A stretch of 64,000 nucleotides of DNA from Aeromonas rivuli (GTDB lineage Bacteria > Pseudomonadota > Gammaproteobacteria > Enterobacterales > Aeromonadaceae). Below are positions 15,056 to 23,326 of this stretch, in pieces (position 1 is the stretch's first letter; every line of letters begins with the position of its first letter). Position numbers and translations under genes: made by a program. The notes under the pieces were generated by a model. It was given only the letters and a program-made list of their open reading frames with translations. It was not told the DNA's origin and did no database searches. The stretch spans positions 1 through 64,000 of the forward strand of contig NZ_CDBJ01000019.1 of the NCBI RefSeq assembly GCF_000820045.1, in the 5' to 3' direction.

Positions 15056-15798
15056 ACCGGCTCTGGCGGCTGTTTGGCACCGCCCTTGGCTTCACCCTCT
15101 TTGGTTTGGGGGGGCTGCTGCTCAGTCTCTGCTGGTTCCCGCTGCTGGCGCTCTGCCTGCGCGGGGAACGGCGTCGCACCCTGGCCCAGGCCAGCATCAA
15201 GCAGAGTTTTCGGCTGTTTATGTCGCTGCTCAAGGGGCTGGGGGTACTGGATTACCGGGTGAGCGGCATGCCTCAGGATCTGCGCGGGGCCTTGGTGGTC
15301 GCCAATCACCCCAGCCTGCTCGACTATGTGATGCTGGCCGCCGAGCTGCCGGTATGTGACTGCATCGTCAAGCAAGCCTTGTGGCATAATCCGTTTCTGG
15401 GGGGGGTGGTGCGTGCCGCCGATTACATTCCCAATGTGGAGGCCGAGCGGTTATTGCCGCTCTGTATGGCGCGGGTACGCAGCGGCGGCCTGCTGCTGGT
15501 GTTTCCGGAAGGGACTCGCACCACCCCAGGCCAGCCACTGCACCTGCAACGGGGGGCGGCTCAGCTTGCACTGCGCAGTCAGGTGCCGCTGCAGCCGGTG
15601 CGCATTCACTGCAGTGAGCGCTTCCTCACCAAGCAGGACAAGTGGTTCAGGACACCGAAGCACAAGCCAAGCTTCACCCTGGAATTCCTGCCGCAGATCA
15701 CTGCCGCAGAGGTGGTCGACAACGAACAGGGCAGCGCCCTGGCCGCCCGCCAGCTAACCCGATTTCTCACCAGGGTCCTGCAACCCGGGGCCCAATGA
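15040..15798 (+). CDS. apeD: APE cluster PlsC-like acyltransferase
   Basis: 252 aa. The N-terminal hydrophobic segment (residues ~10-35, LFGTALGFTLFGLGGLLLSL) anchors it in the inner membrane. The glycerolipid acyltransferase motifs NHPSLLDYV (HX4D), FPEGTRTTPG and the VPLQPVRIH segment follow. It probably attaches the aryl polyene acyl chain to a lipid acceptor. ATG 15040 follows AGGAG by 5 nt; the frame is open 33 bp further upstream within apeC. It overlaps apeC by 16 nt. Confidence 0.85.
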   Translation: MAARLNRLWRLFGTALGFTLFGLGGLLLSLCWFPLLALCLRGERRRTLAQASIKQSFRLFMSLLKGLGVLDYRVSGMPQDLRGALVVANHPSLLDYVMLAAELPVCDCIVKQALWHNPFLGGVVRAADYIPNVEAERLLPLCMARVRSGGLLLVFPEGTRTTPGQPLHLQRGAAQLALRSQVPLQPVRIHCSERFLTKQDKWFRTPKHKPSFTLEFLPQITAAEVVDNEQGSALAARQLTRFLTRVLQPGAQ

Positions 15799-16070
15799 CA
15801 GCGTATGGAACAGCAATGCAAGACCTGCAACAAGAAATAAAGCAACTCATTATCGACAGCCTCAATCTGGAAGGATTGACCCCGGACGACATCGACAGCC
15901 AGGCTCCCCTGTTTGGGGATGGTCTGGGCCTGGACTCTATCGATGCGCTCGAGCTCGGGCTCGCCATCAAGGGTCGCTACGGCATAGTGCTCTCCGCCGA
16001 TGACGAGAATACCCGTCGTCACTTTGCCAGTGTCGCAGCCCTGGTTGCCCTGGTTCACTCCCAAGCCTGA
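15795..16070 (+). CDS. apeE: APE cluster acyl carrier protein 1
   Basis: 91 aa. The phosphopantetheine attachment Ser is in GLGLDSIDALEL (residue 48). A long acidic helix before it (LQQEIKQLIIDSLNLE) is typical of ACPs. It carries the growing polyene chain. ATG 15795 overlaps the apeD stop (ATGA); an internal ATG at 15816 is an alternative start giving 84 aa. Confidence 0.88.
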   Translation: MTAYGTAMQDLQQEIKQLIIDSLNLEGLTPDDIDSQAPLFGDGLGLDSIDALELGLAIKGRYGIVLSADDENTRRHFASVAALVALVHSQA

Positions 16071-16096
16071 GCCCGTCCCTTTTCGGAGAAACGCAG

Positions 16097-16345
16097 ATGA
16101 ACAGAGACGAGATTTTTACCGAGATCAAGGCCACCCTGGTGAAGCTGTTCGAGGTGGATGAAGGGGAGATCACCCTGGACGCCCAGCTCTATCAGGATCT
16201 GGAACTCGACAGCATAGATGCCATCGATCTGGTGGTGCATCTGCAAAAACTGACCGGCAAGAAGATCAAGCCCGAAGAGTTCAAGACGGTGCGCAGCGTG
16301 GCCGATGTGGTCGACGCGGTCGAGCGCCTGCTGGCCGATGCCTGA
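16097..16345 (+). CDS. apeF: APE cluster acyl carrier protein 2
   Basis: 82 aa. The attachment site is LDSIDAIDL, Ser39. Two different ACPs are normal in APE clusters. The start ATG 16097 lies 26 bp after apeE with a CGGAGAAA SD. It overlaps the membrane protein gene that follows. Confidence 0.9.
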   Translation: MNRDEIFTEIKATLVKLFEVDEGEITLDAQLYQDLELDSIDAIDLVVHLQKLTGKKIKPEEFKTVRSVADVVDAVERLLADA

Positions 16346-16925
16346 TCCCAGGGTCAGACCCGTGCTGCGACTGCTCTCCCTGCTGGCAGGGGGGCTGCTG
16401 CTGGCCTATCCCCTGGCCGTTTACTGGGGATTGACCCATTGGGGGGGATCCTCCCTGCTCGCCATCTTGCTGGTCACCTTTGCCTTGCGGCTGCTGCCCG
16501 GTGTTTCCCCGGTGCGCGAGTGGCTGCTGCTCGGCCGCCTGCTCGCCGGTGTCGGCCTGCTGCTGACGGGCTTGAGCGCCCTCTTCTCGGCCCAGCACTG
16601 GTTGCTCTATTACCCCCTCGCCGTCTCCCTGGCGCTGCTCTGCCTGTTTGGCTGGAGTCTGCGCCAGCCGATGACGCTGGTGGAGCGCCTCGCCCGCCTG
16701 ACCGATCCCGACTTGCCGCCGGCGGGAGTGCGCTATACCCGCACCGTGACCCAGGTCTGGTGCGGCTTCTTCGTGGTCAATGGCGTGCTTGCCGCCGCCA
16801 CCATCTGGCACGGAGACCTGGCGTTGTGGAGCCTCTACAACGGTCTCATCAGCTACCTGCTGATGGGGCTGTTAATGGGCGGGGAATATCTGGTGCGCCT
16901 GCGGGTCAAACGGAGTTTTGCCTGA
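16338..16925 (+). CDS. apeG: APE cluster inner-membrane protein (COG4648 type)
   Basis: 195 aa with about five hydrophobic segments (RLLSLLAGGLLLAYPLAVYW, the SLLAILLVTFALRLLPG segment, and LLYYPLAVSLALLCLFGWSL among them). It belongs to the conserved COG4648 membrane proteins found in APE and related pigment clusters. Biochemical role unknown; possibly it supports assembly or transfer of the lipid at the membrane. ATG 16338 overlaps the apeF end by 8 nt. Confidence 0.78.
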   Translation: MPDPRVRPVLRLLSLLAGGLLLAYPLAVYWGLTHWGGSSLLAILLVTFALRLLPGVSPVREWLLLGRLLAGVGLLLTGLSALFSAQHWLLYYPLAVSLALLCLFGWSLRQPMTLVERLARLTDPDLPPAGVRYTRTVTQVWCGFFVVNGVLAAATIWHGDLALWSLYNGLISYLLMGLLMGGEYLVRLRVKRSFA

Positions 16926-18733
16926 TGAGTCATGCAGCTGACTCTTTCGCGCCCTGCCAACGTCTGCTCGCCGCCATCTGGGCGCGGGCAGACGAGGAGG
17001 TGGTGGCGTTCGGCCCACAGGGTGAGAGCCTGTTCGGTGAGCTAAGAGGCGGCGCCGAGGCGTTGGCCAGCGTGCTGGCGGCCTCACCGGCAACGCGCTG
17101 GGCACTCTGCTTCGATGACAGCCTGCTGTTTGCCCAGGCCCTGCTGGCCTGCGCCCTGTCGGGTCGTGAGGTCGTGCTGCCCGGTCATCAGCGCCCGGCC
17201 GCCCTGACCGAACTCGGTGCGGGTTTCGACGGCATACTGACCGATAGCCAGCAGCTGGGGGAGGGGTGCGAGCACCCCTGGTTGCGTCTGCCCCTGACGG
17301 CTTCGCAGCATGAGAGTCCGGCGCCGCGCTGGGCCGCCCCCACCGGCTTGCAACTGACCCTGTTCACCTCGGGCTCGACCGGCGTGCCCAAGGCGATCCC
17401 CAAGGCCTGGCACCAGCTCGAGGCCGAGTTGCGAGTCTTGATTGCGCTCTGGGGGGAGAGGCTCGATGGCACACGTCTGTTGGCGAGCGTCAGCCATCAG
17501 CATATCTATGGCCTGCTGTTTCGCATCCTGCTGCCCCTGGTACTGGGTGTGCCCTTCGCCCGCACCCTGACTCTCTATCCGGAGCAGCTCAAGGGGCAGC
17601 GAGGGCCCTGGGCCCTGATCGCCTCTCCCGCCTTTCTCAGTCGACTCGATCCTGAGCTCGGGGAGGGGGAGTGCCGCCTGATTGTCTCCTCCGGCGGTCC
17701 CCTGGCCCTGGCGGATGCACTCCGCAGCGCTCAGCTGTTTGGTCAGTTGCCCATCGAAGTATTTGGCAGCAGCGAGACCGGTGGCATCGCCTGGCGCCAG
17801 AGTCAGGCGCTCCATACCCCCTGGCAGCCCATGCCGGGGATCCGGGTCCTGGTGGCTGCCGAGGATCGCTTGTTGCTGCACTCCCCCTTTCTGCCCGATG
17901 GCGAGCCGCTGCTCTGCGCCGATCGCATTCGATGGGAAGAGGCTGGCTTTCATCTGCTTGGGCGCGGGGATCGGCTCATCAAGATCGAAGAGAAGCGGAT
18001 CTCCCTCGATGAGGTCGAGACCCGCTTGCAGGCCCTGCCCTGGGTGGAGGCCGCCGCCGTGCTGCCCCTGACGGTGGCGACCCGGCAAGCGCTCGGCGCC
18101 GTGCTGGTGTTGACCCCTGAGGGGCAGCGCCAGTGGCAGATGCTGGGGCATGGGCGTTTCCTCATCGCCCTGCGCGAGCGGCTCAGACCCTGGCTCGAAC
18201 CGGTGGCGCTGCCGCGCCGGGTACGACTCCTGGCGACCCTGCCCCTGAGCAGTCAGGGCAAGCGCCCCTGGTCCGAGTTGAAAGCGCTATTTGATGAGCT
18301 GCCTGCGGACAAGATGGCGGGTGGCGGAGCCGGTCAGCCGATGAGAAAAGAGATGAACAACAACGACTCAGGGGCTGCCGCCATGCAAGCAAGTACCCTA
18401 CCGACGCTGCTCGAGCAGACTCAGGCCCAGGATGCGCTGGTGCTGCGGCTTCATCTTGACCCCGCGCTCCCCTGGTTCAGCGGCCATTTTCCGGGGGCGC
18501 CGCTGCTGCCCGGCGTGACGCAGGTGCACTGGGCCATCCACTATGGTCGGCAGTTGCTTGGCCTCTCTGGCACCTTTGGCGGTATGAGCCAGCTCAAGTT
18601 CCAGCGCCCCCTGCGCCCGGGTCAGCAGTGCAGCCTGCACCTGACTTGGCAGGCCGACAAGGGTCAGTTGTTATTCAGCTATCGACTCGCCGATGAGCTC
18701 GCCAGTAGTGGAAGAGTGCGGTTATGTCCCTGA
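16925..18733 (+). CDS. apeH: Fused APE acyl-ACP ligase and hotdog dehydratase (ApeH-ApeI)
   Basis: 602 aa in one uninterrupted frame. Residues 1-~450 are an adenylating ligase (LFTSGSTGVPKAIPK near 145, GSSETGGIAWRQ, RGDRLIKIEEKRISLDEVE near 350) that should load the aryl starter onto an ACP. After a low-complexity linker (~455-490), residues ~490-602 are a FabZ-like dehydratase (FSGHFPGAPLLPGVTQVHWA with the catalytic His). In other APE clusters these are the separate genes apeH and apeI. The linker contains Met codons (AGQPMRKEMNNND and AAAMQAS), so internal initiation could yield free ApeI. The start ATG 16925 overlaps the apeG stop. The long frame extends upstream inside apeG but is not needed. 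Confidence 0.85.
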   Translation: MSHAADSFAPCQRLLAAIWARADEEVVAFGPQGESLFGELRGGAEALASVLAASPATRWALCFDDSLLFAQALLACALSGREVVLPGHQRPAALTELGAGFDGILTDSQQLGEGCEHPWLRLPLTASQHESPAPRWAAPTGLQLTLFTSGSTGVPKAIPKAWHQLEAELRVLIALWGERLDGTRLLASVSHQHIYGLLFRILLPLVLGVPFARTLTLYPEQLKGQRGPWALIASPAFLSRLDPELGEGECRLIVSSGGPLALADALRSAQLFGQLPIEVFGSSETGGIAWRQSQALHTPWQPMPGIRVLVAAEDRLLLHSPFLPDGEPLLCADRIRWEEAGFHLLGRGDRLIKIEEKRISLDEVETRLQALPWVEAAAVLPLTVATRQALGAVLVLTPEGQRQWQMLGHGRFLIALRERLRPWLEPVALPRRVRLLATLPLSSQGKRPWSELKALFDELPADKMAGGGAGQPMRKEMNNNDSGAAAMQASTLPTLLEQTQAQDALVLRLHLDPALPWFSGHFPGAPLLPGVTQVHWAIHYGRQLLGLSGTFGGMSQLKFQRPLRPGQQCSLHLTWQADKGQLLFSYRLADELASSGRVRLCP

Positions 18734-20415
18734 CTCCCTGCATCATCATCCCCTGCTACAACCACTCGGCTCCCCTGGCCGGGGTGCTGACCAGGCTGGC
18801 CCCCCTGGGGCTGCCCTGTCTGCTCATCGACGATGGCAGCGAGCCGGGCGCCGCCGCCCGTCTCGATGGCTTGGCGAGGGAGCATCAGGCCTGGGTGAGC
18901 CTGCTGCGTCATCCCCATAATCTGGGCAAGGGGGCCGCGGTGATGACCGGGCTCAAGGCCGCCTTCGAGCGCGGTTTTAGCCATGGAGTGCAGATAGACG
19001 CGGACGGTCAGCACGATCTCGCTGACGTGCCGCGGCTATTGCACGAGGCCGAGGCCCATCCCGAGGCGCTGATCTCGGGCCGCCCCCTCTATGACGACTC
19101 TGTGCCCAAGGGGCGGCTCTATGGCCGCTATGTCACCCATGTCTGGGTCTGGATAGAGACGCTCTCCTTCACCATCGAAGACAGCATGTGCGGCTTTCGG
19201 GTCTACCCCTTGGCGGCGAGCTGCGCCCTGTTTGACGAGGTGCGCCTCGGCGCGCGGATGGATTTTGACACCGAGATCATGGTGCGCCTCCACTGGCGCG
19301 GGGTGAAGAGTCGTTTCGTGGCGACCCGGGTCATCTATCCCGCCGATGGCAGCTCCCATTTTCGGCTCTGGCAAGACAATCTGGATATCTCCTGGATGCA
19401 CACCCGGCTGGTGTGCCGCCTGCTCTGGGATCTGACCCGCCAGCTGCTGCGCTGGCCCGCTCGCCTCTGGCACCGGGGCAGGGCACACTGGTCGCGCACC
19501 CCGGAACGAGGCAGCCTGCTTGGCTTGCGGATCATGCTGGCCAGCTATCGGCTGCTGGGACGCAGGGGCTTCAAGGCGCTGCTCTATCCGGTCATCGGCT
19601 ACTTCTGGTTGACCGGCCGCCGTCAGCGGGCGGCTTCGGAGCAGTATCTGGCCCGGCTAGAGGCGTTTGCTGCGGCCAACGACATTCCACTGCCTGCCGA
19701 GCCGAGATCCAGCTTTCGTCACTTGCTGCGCTTTGGCGAGGCGGCCCTGGACAAGCTGGCGGGCTGGCGCGGCGACATAGCCCCGGAGCAGGTCGAGCTG
19801 GTGGGGCGCGAACACCAGGAGGCTGCTCTTGCTTCGGGGCGTGGCCTGTTGCTGCTCGGCTCCCATCTCGGGGATCTCGAGCTGTGCCGGGCCCTTGGCA
19901 CCCAGGCGGGCCAAGTGCGCATCAACGCCCTGGTGTTCACCCGCCATGCGGCCCGTTTCAATGCCCTGCTCAAGCAGATCAATCCAGGATCCGGGCTCAA
20001 TCTCATCCAGGTGCAGGAGATGGGGGCCGACACCGCCATCTTGCTCAAGGAGAAGATAGAGGCGGGGGAGTGGGTGGTGATCGTCGGGGATCGCACCTCG
20101 GTCACCAGGGAGAAGCGGGTGGTCTGGGCCGATTTTCTCGGCGCCCCGGCCCCTTTTCCCCTTGGCCCCTTCGCCCTGGCCAGCGTGCTGGCCTGCCCCG
20201 TCTATCTGATGTTCGGCCTCAAGGAACAGGGTCGATTCCGGGTCCATTTCGAGCCCTTCGCAGAGCGGCTGTTGCTGCCGCGTAGCAATCGGGAGGCGGC
20301 GCTGCAGCACTGGGTGCAGGCCTATGCGGACAGGTTGCAACACCACTGCCTGCGAGCCCCTCTCGACTGGTTCAACTTCTTCGATTTTTGGCAGCTAACT
20401 CATGATGAACAGTGA
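18724..20415 (+). CDS. apeJ: Fused glycosyltransferase 2 and LpxL-like acyltransferase
   Basis: 563 aa. Residues 1-~240 are a GT2 glycosyltransferase (IIIPCYNHSAPLAGVL, LIDDGSEPG, VQIDADGQHDLADVP). From ~260 onward it resembles lipid A lauroyl/myristoyl acyltransferases (LLLLGSHLGDLELCRALG near residue 378, GEWVVIVGDRTSV). The segment between has a hydrophobic stretch. It probably adds a sugar and an acyl chain to the lipid anchor of the polyene. The start overlaps the apeH end by 10 nt. Confidence 0.85.
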   Translation: MSLTPCIIIPCYNHSAPLAGVLTRLAPLGLPCLLIDDGSEPGAAARLDGLAREHQAWVSLLRHPHNLGKGAAVMTGLKAAFERGFSHGVQIDADGQHDLADVPRLLHEAEAHPEALISGRPLYDDSVPKGRLYGRYVTHVWVWIETLSFTIEDSMCGFRVYPLAASCALFDEVRLGARMDFDTEIMVRLHWRGVKSRFVATRVIYPADGSSHFRLWQDNLDISWMHTRLVCRLLWDLTRQLLRWPARLWHRGRAHWSRTPERGSLLGLRIMLASYRLLGRRGFKALLYPVIGYFWLTGRRQRAASEQYLARLEAFAAANDIPLPAEPRSSFRHLLRFGEAALDKLAGWRGDIAPEQVELVGREHQEAALASGRGLLLLGSHLGDLELCRALGTQAGQVRINALVFTRHAARFNALLKQINPGSGLNLIQVQEMGADTAILLKEKIEAGEWVVIVGDRTSVTREKRVVWADFLGAPAPFPLGPFALASVLACPVYLMFGLKEQGRFRVHFEPFAERLLLPRSNREAALQHWVQAYADRLQHHCLRAPLDWFNFFDFWQLTHDEQ

Positions 20416-21976
20416 TACTCCTTCTCCCCAGGTCACCTTCGGCGCAGACAGGCTCACCATAGAGCAGGTAGTGGCCCTGGCCGAGGGGCGGGCCAGACCC
20501 GTACTCAACCCGGATCCCGCCTTTATGGCCCGTATCCAGCGCGGCGCCGATTTTCTCGATCGGCTGCTCGAGGATGAGGGAGTCATCTACGGGGTGACCA
20601 CCGGCTATGGCGACTCCGTGACCCGGGCCGTGCCGCCCGCCCTGGTGGCCGAGCTGCCCCTGCACCTGACCCGTTTCCATGGCTGCGGCCTGGGGGCGGA
20701 TCTGAGCCTGGAGGCTGGCCGCGCCGTGTTGGCGACCCGGCTCTGCTCCCTGACCCAGGGGGTCTCCGGGGTCAGCCCTGCGTTGCTGGAGCGGCTCTGC
20801 TGGTTGCTGGAGCAGGACTTAATCCCCCGTATTCCCGAAGAGGGATCGGTCGGTGCCAGCGGCGATCTCACCCCGCTCTCCTACGTGGCCGCCGTGCTGG
20901 TGGGGGAGCGCGAGCTCTATCGGAACGGAGAGTTGGCCGATACCGCCGATGTCTATGGTTCGCTCGGGGTCACACCCCTGATCCTGAGGCCCAAGGAGGG
21001 GCTGGCGCTGATGAACGGCACCTCGGTGATGACGGCGCTGGCCTGTCTGGCCTATGCCCGCACCGAATACCTGATGAAGCTTGCCACCCGCATCACCGCC
21101 CTGGTCAGCGTCGCCATGGCCGGCAACGCCTTCCACTTCGATGAGCGGCTGTTCGCGGCCAAGCCTCACCCCGGCATGCAGGGCATCGCCGCCTGGCTGC
21201 GGGCCGACTTGCAGAGCGGCGAGCTGCCGCGCCACAGCGACCGGCTGCAAGATCGCTACTCCCTGCGCTGCGCACCCCATGTCATCGGCGTGGTGGCCGA
21301 CAGCCTGCCCTGGTGGCGTCAGCTCATCGAGAACGAGCTCAACAGCGCCAATGACAATCCGCTGATCGATGGCGACTTTGAGCATGTGATGCACGGCGGC
21401 CACTTCTATGGCGGCCACATCGCCATGGCCATGGACAGCATGAAGACGGCGGTGGCCAATCTGGCCGACCTGCTCGATCGCCAGCTGGCCCAGCTGGTGG
21501 ACAGCAAGTTCAACGGTGGCCTGCCGAGCAACCTGTCGGGTGCCAGCGGCGAGCGACGCATGATCAATCACGGTTTCAAGGCGGTGCAGATCGGCGTCTC
21601 CGCCTGGACCGCCGAGGCCCTCAAGCTGACCATGCCCGCCAGCGTCTTCTCCCGCTCCACCGAGTGCCACAACCAGGACAAGGTGAGCATGGGCACCATA
21701 GCGGCGCGGGATGCCCTGCGGGTGCTGACCCTGAGTGAACAGGTTGGCGCCGCCTGCCTGCTGGCGGCGGTGCAGGGGGTCGAGCTGCGGTTGCTGGCCC
21801 AGGGCCGCACCCTCAGCGAGCTTGGCGCTGAGCTGCAGAGGATGGTGCTAGGGGTACGCGAACACCACCCGGCCCTGGTGGAAGACAGGCCCCTGGAGCA
21901 GGAACTCAGGGCACTGATCGCCCGTCTGCAGGCCCGTCATTACCCGCTCTATGAGGAGATCTCCCATGGGGAGTGA
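20402..21976 (+). CDS. APE cluster aromatic amino acid ammonia-lyase (HAL/TAL type)
   Basis: 524 aa. An MIO-dependent lyase: the autocatalytic Ala-Ser-Gly is residues 152-154 in GASGDLTPLSYVA, and the Tyr loop GVTTGYGDS lies near residue 64. The selectivity pair is Phe92-His93 (RFHGCGLG), a mix of the Phe of PALs and the His of histidine lyases, so the substrate cannot be read off with certainty. It most likely deaminates tyrosine to 4-coumarate as a polyene starter, in line with the flexirubin pathway. E. coli-type APE clusters lack it. The start ATG 20402 overlaps the apeJ end by 14 nt. The stop overlaps the first copy of the 109-bp array. Confidence 0.87.
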   Translation: MMNSDTPSPQVTFGADRLTIEQVVALAEGRARPVLNPDPAFMARIQRGADFLDRLLEDEGVIYGVTTGYGDSVTRAVPPALVAELPLHLTRFHGCGLGADLSLEAGRAVLATRLCSLTQGVSGVSPALLERLCWLLEQDLIPRIPEEGSVGASGDLTPLSYVAAVLVGERELYRNGELADTADVYGSLGVTPLILRPKEGLALMNGTSVMTALACLAYARTEYLMKLATRITALVSVAMAGNAFHFDERLFAAKPHPGMQGIAAWLRADLQSGELPRHSDRLQDRYSLRCAPHVIGVVADSLPWWRQLIENELNSANDNPLIDGDFEHVMHGGHFYGGHIAMAMDSMKTAVANLADLLDRQLAQLVDSKFNGGLPSNLSGASGERRMINHGFKAVQIGVSAWTAEALKLTMPASVFSRSTECHNQDKVSMGTIAARDALRVLTLSEQVGAACLLAAVQGVELRLLAQGRTLSELGAELQRMVLGVREHHPALVEDRPLEQELRALIARLQARHYPLYEEISHGE

Positions 21977-22292
21977 AGCCTGGATGATTAGCCACAGTAT
22001 CGAGATAGAGATCCCGTTTCACGACGTGGACATGATGGCAGCGGATGTCTGGCACGGCCCGATGGAGAGTCTGCATGCAGCATGAGTCCTGGATGATTAG
22101 CCACAGCATCGAGATAGAGATCCCGTTTCACGATGTGGACATGATGGCTGCGGATGTCTGGCACGGCCCGATGGAGAGTCTGTATGCAGAGTGAACCCTG
22201 GATGATTAGCCACAGTATCGAGATAGAGATCCCGTTTCACGACGTGGACATGATGGCAGCGGATGTCTGGCACGGCCCGATGGAGAGCCTGT
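21966..22292 (+). repeat. Three 109-bp tandem copies of the apeK start, encoding three overlapping 39-aa ORFs
   Basis: Units start at 21966, 22075 and 22184. The first ~74 bp of each equals the first 74 bp of apeK (22293-22366); the remaining 35 bp are unique to the array. Each unit holds a complete ORF (21966-22085, 22075-22194, 22184-22303) reading WMISHSIEIEIPFHDVD, then MMAADVWHGPMESL, then stop. Each ORF starts with ATG exactly 11 nt before the previous stop ends, including the ammonia-lyase stop, and a GGAG lies 7 nt before each ATG. The period is not a multiple of three. In the shared core the copies differ at only about four positions, all synonymous. Confidence 0.93.
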
Positions 22293-22718
22293 ATGCAGAG
22301 TGAACCCTGGATGATTAGCCACAGCATCGAGATAGAGATCCCGTTTCACGACGTGGACATGATGGCGGTGGCCTGGCATGGCCATTATGTGCGTTATATC
22401 GAGCTGGCCCGCTGCGCCCTGCTCGAGCGCATCGATTACAACTATCCCCAGATGGAGGCCTCCGGCTATGTCTGGCCCGTCATCGACTTGCGACTCAAGT
22501 ACATGGCGCCCCTGCGCTTTGGTCAGAAGGTGCGAGTCGAGGCCCGACTCTGCGAGTATCAGAACCGGCTCAAAATCGAGTACGAGCTGTTCGACGCCGC
22601 CAGCGGCGTGCGTACCAGCAAGGGCTACAGCATTCAGGTGGCGGTGGACAAGGAGAGTGGCGAGATGTGCCTGGCCTCGCCCCGGGTGCTGCTCGACAAG
22701 CTGGGAGTGAGCGAATGA
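22293..22718 (+). CDS. apeK: APE cluster acyl-CoA/ACP thioesterase (hotdog, 4HBT type)
   Basis: 141 aa. A YbgC/4HBT-like thioesterase: FHDVDMMAVAWHGHYVRYIE near residue 18 has the catalytic-Asp loop pattern, with ALLERI and LRLKYMAPLRFGQ following. It may release or proofread acyl-ACP intermediates. ATG 22293 is chosen because it matches the start geometry of the upstream array and the SD GGAG. The longer frame from 22263 lies in the array. The original start was probably at 21966, where the lyase stop overlaps in the same way. Confidence 0.87.
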   Translation: MQSEPWMISHSIEIEIPFHDVDMMAVAWHGHYVRYIELARCALLERIDYNYPQMEASGYVWPVIDLRLKYMAPLRFGQKVRVEARLCEYQNRLKIEYELFDAASGVRTSKGYSIQVAVDKESGEMCLASPRVLLDKLGVSE

Positions 22719-23326
22719 GGCGCTGGTTAAGCCTGGCGCTGCTGCTGACGACTGTGCTGAGCCCGTTACCTCTCCAGGCCGCGGCCATGACCCAGGCCGA
22801 GGTGCGTCAGTTGCTGAGCGAGCAGCCCGCTCAGCGCGCCCGGTTTGAGCAGGAGAAACAGGTGGCAGGCTTAAGCCAGCCCCTGCGGGCCAGCGGCGAG
22901 CTGCTGCTGGTACGGAGCAAGGGGCTCTGGTGGCATCAGCAGGCGCCCTTTGATCTCGCCCTCAGCCTCACCGACCAGCGCATGAGCCAGCGGGTGGGTC
23001 AGGGGCGGGCCGAGGTGATAGATAACCCCCAACTGCTCGAATTCAGCAAGATGCTACTGGCGCTGTTTGGTTCGGACGAGCAGGCGCTGGCCCGCTATTT
23101 TGACCTCGATTTTCAGTCCGGCGAGCAGGGGTGGGCCCTGACCCTGACGCCGCTGGCGTCGCCCCTTGACAAGGTATTTGCCAAGCTCACCCTGAGTGGT
23201 CGCGAGCAGTTGGATAAGCTGTCGATCGCAGACAGACAAGGGGATGAGACCCGCATCCACTTCTCCCGCTGGCAGGCAGTGACGCTGCCACTTCCCCCTG
23301 AGCAAGAGGCCTATTTTGCCCGATAA
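22715..23326 (+). CDS. apeL: APE cluster LolA-like periplasmic carrier
   Basis: 203 aa. The signal peptide RWLSLALLLTTVLSPLPLQAAA is followed by a LolA-like half-barrel (RARFEQEKQVAGLSQPLRAS, GLWWHQQAPFD). LolA-type proteins shuttle lipidated cargo across the periplasm, so it may carry the aryl polyene lipid to the outer membrane. ATG 22715 overlaps the apeK stop (ATGA). The longer frame from 22667 lies within apeK. Confidence 0.85.
   Translation: MRRWLSLALLLTTVLSPLPLQAAAMTQAEVRQLLSEQPAQRARFEQEKQVAGLSQPLRASGELLLVRSKGLWWHQQAPFDLALSLTDQRMSQRVGQGRAEVIDNPQLLEFSKMLLALFGSDEQALARYFDLDFQSGEQGWALTLTPLASPLDKVFAKLTLSGREQLDKLSIADRQGDETRIHFSRWQAVTLPLPPEQEAYFAR

Noticed and set aside
21966-22366. CRISPR-like array
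   Set aside because: Units are directly contiguous at 109 bp without unique spacers and equal the start of the following gene.
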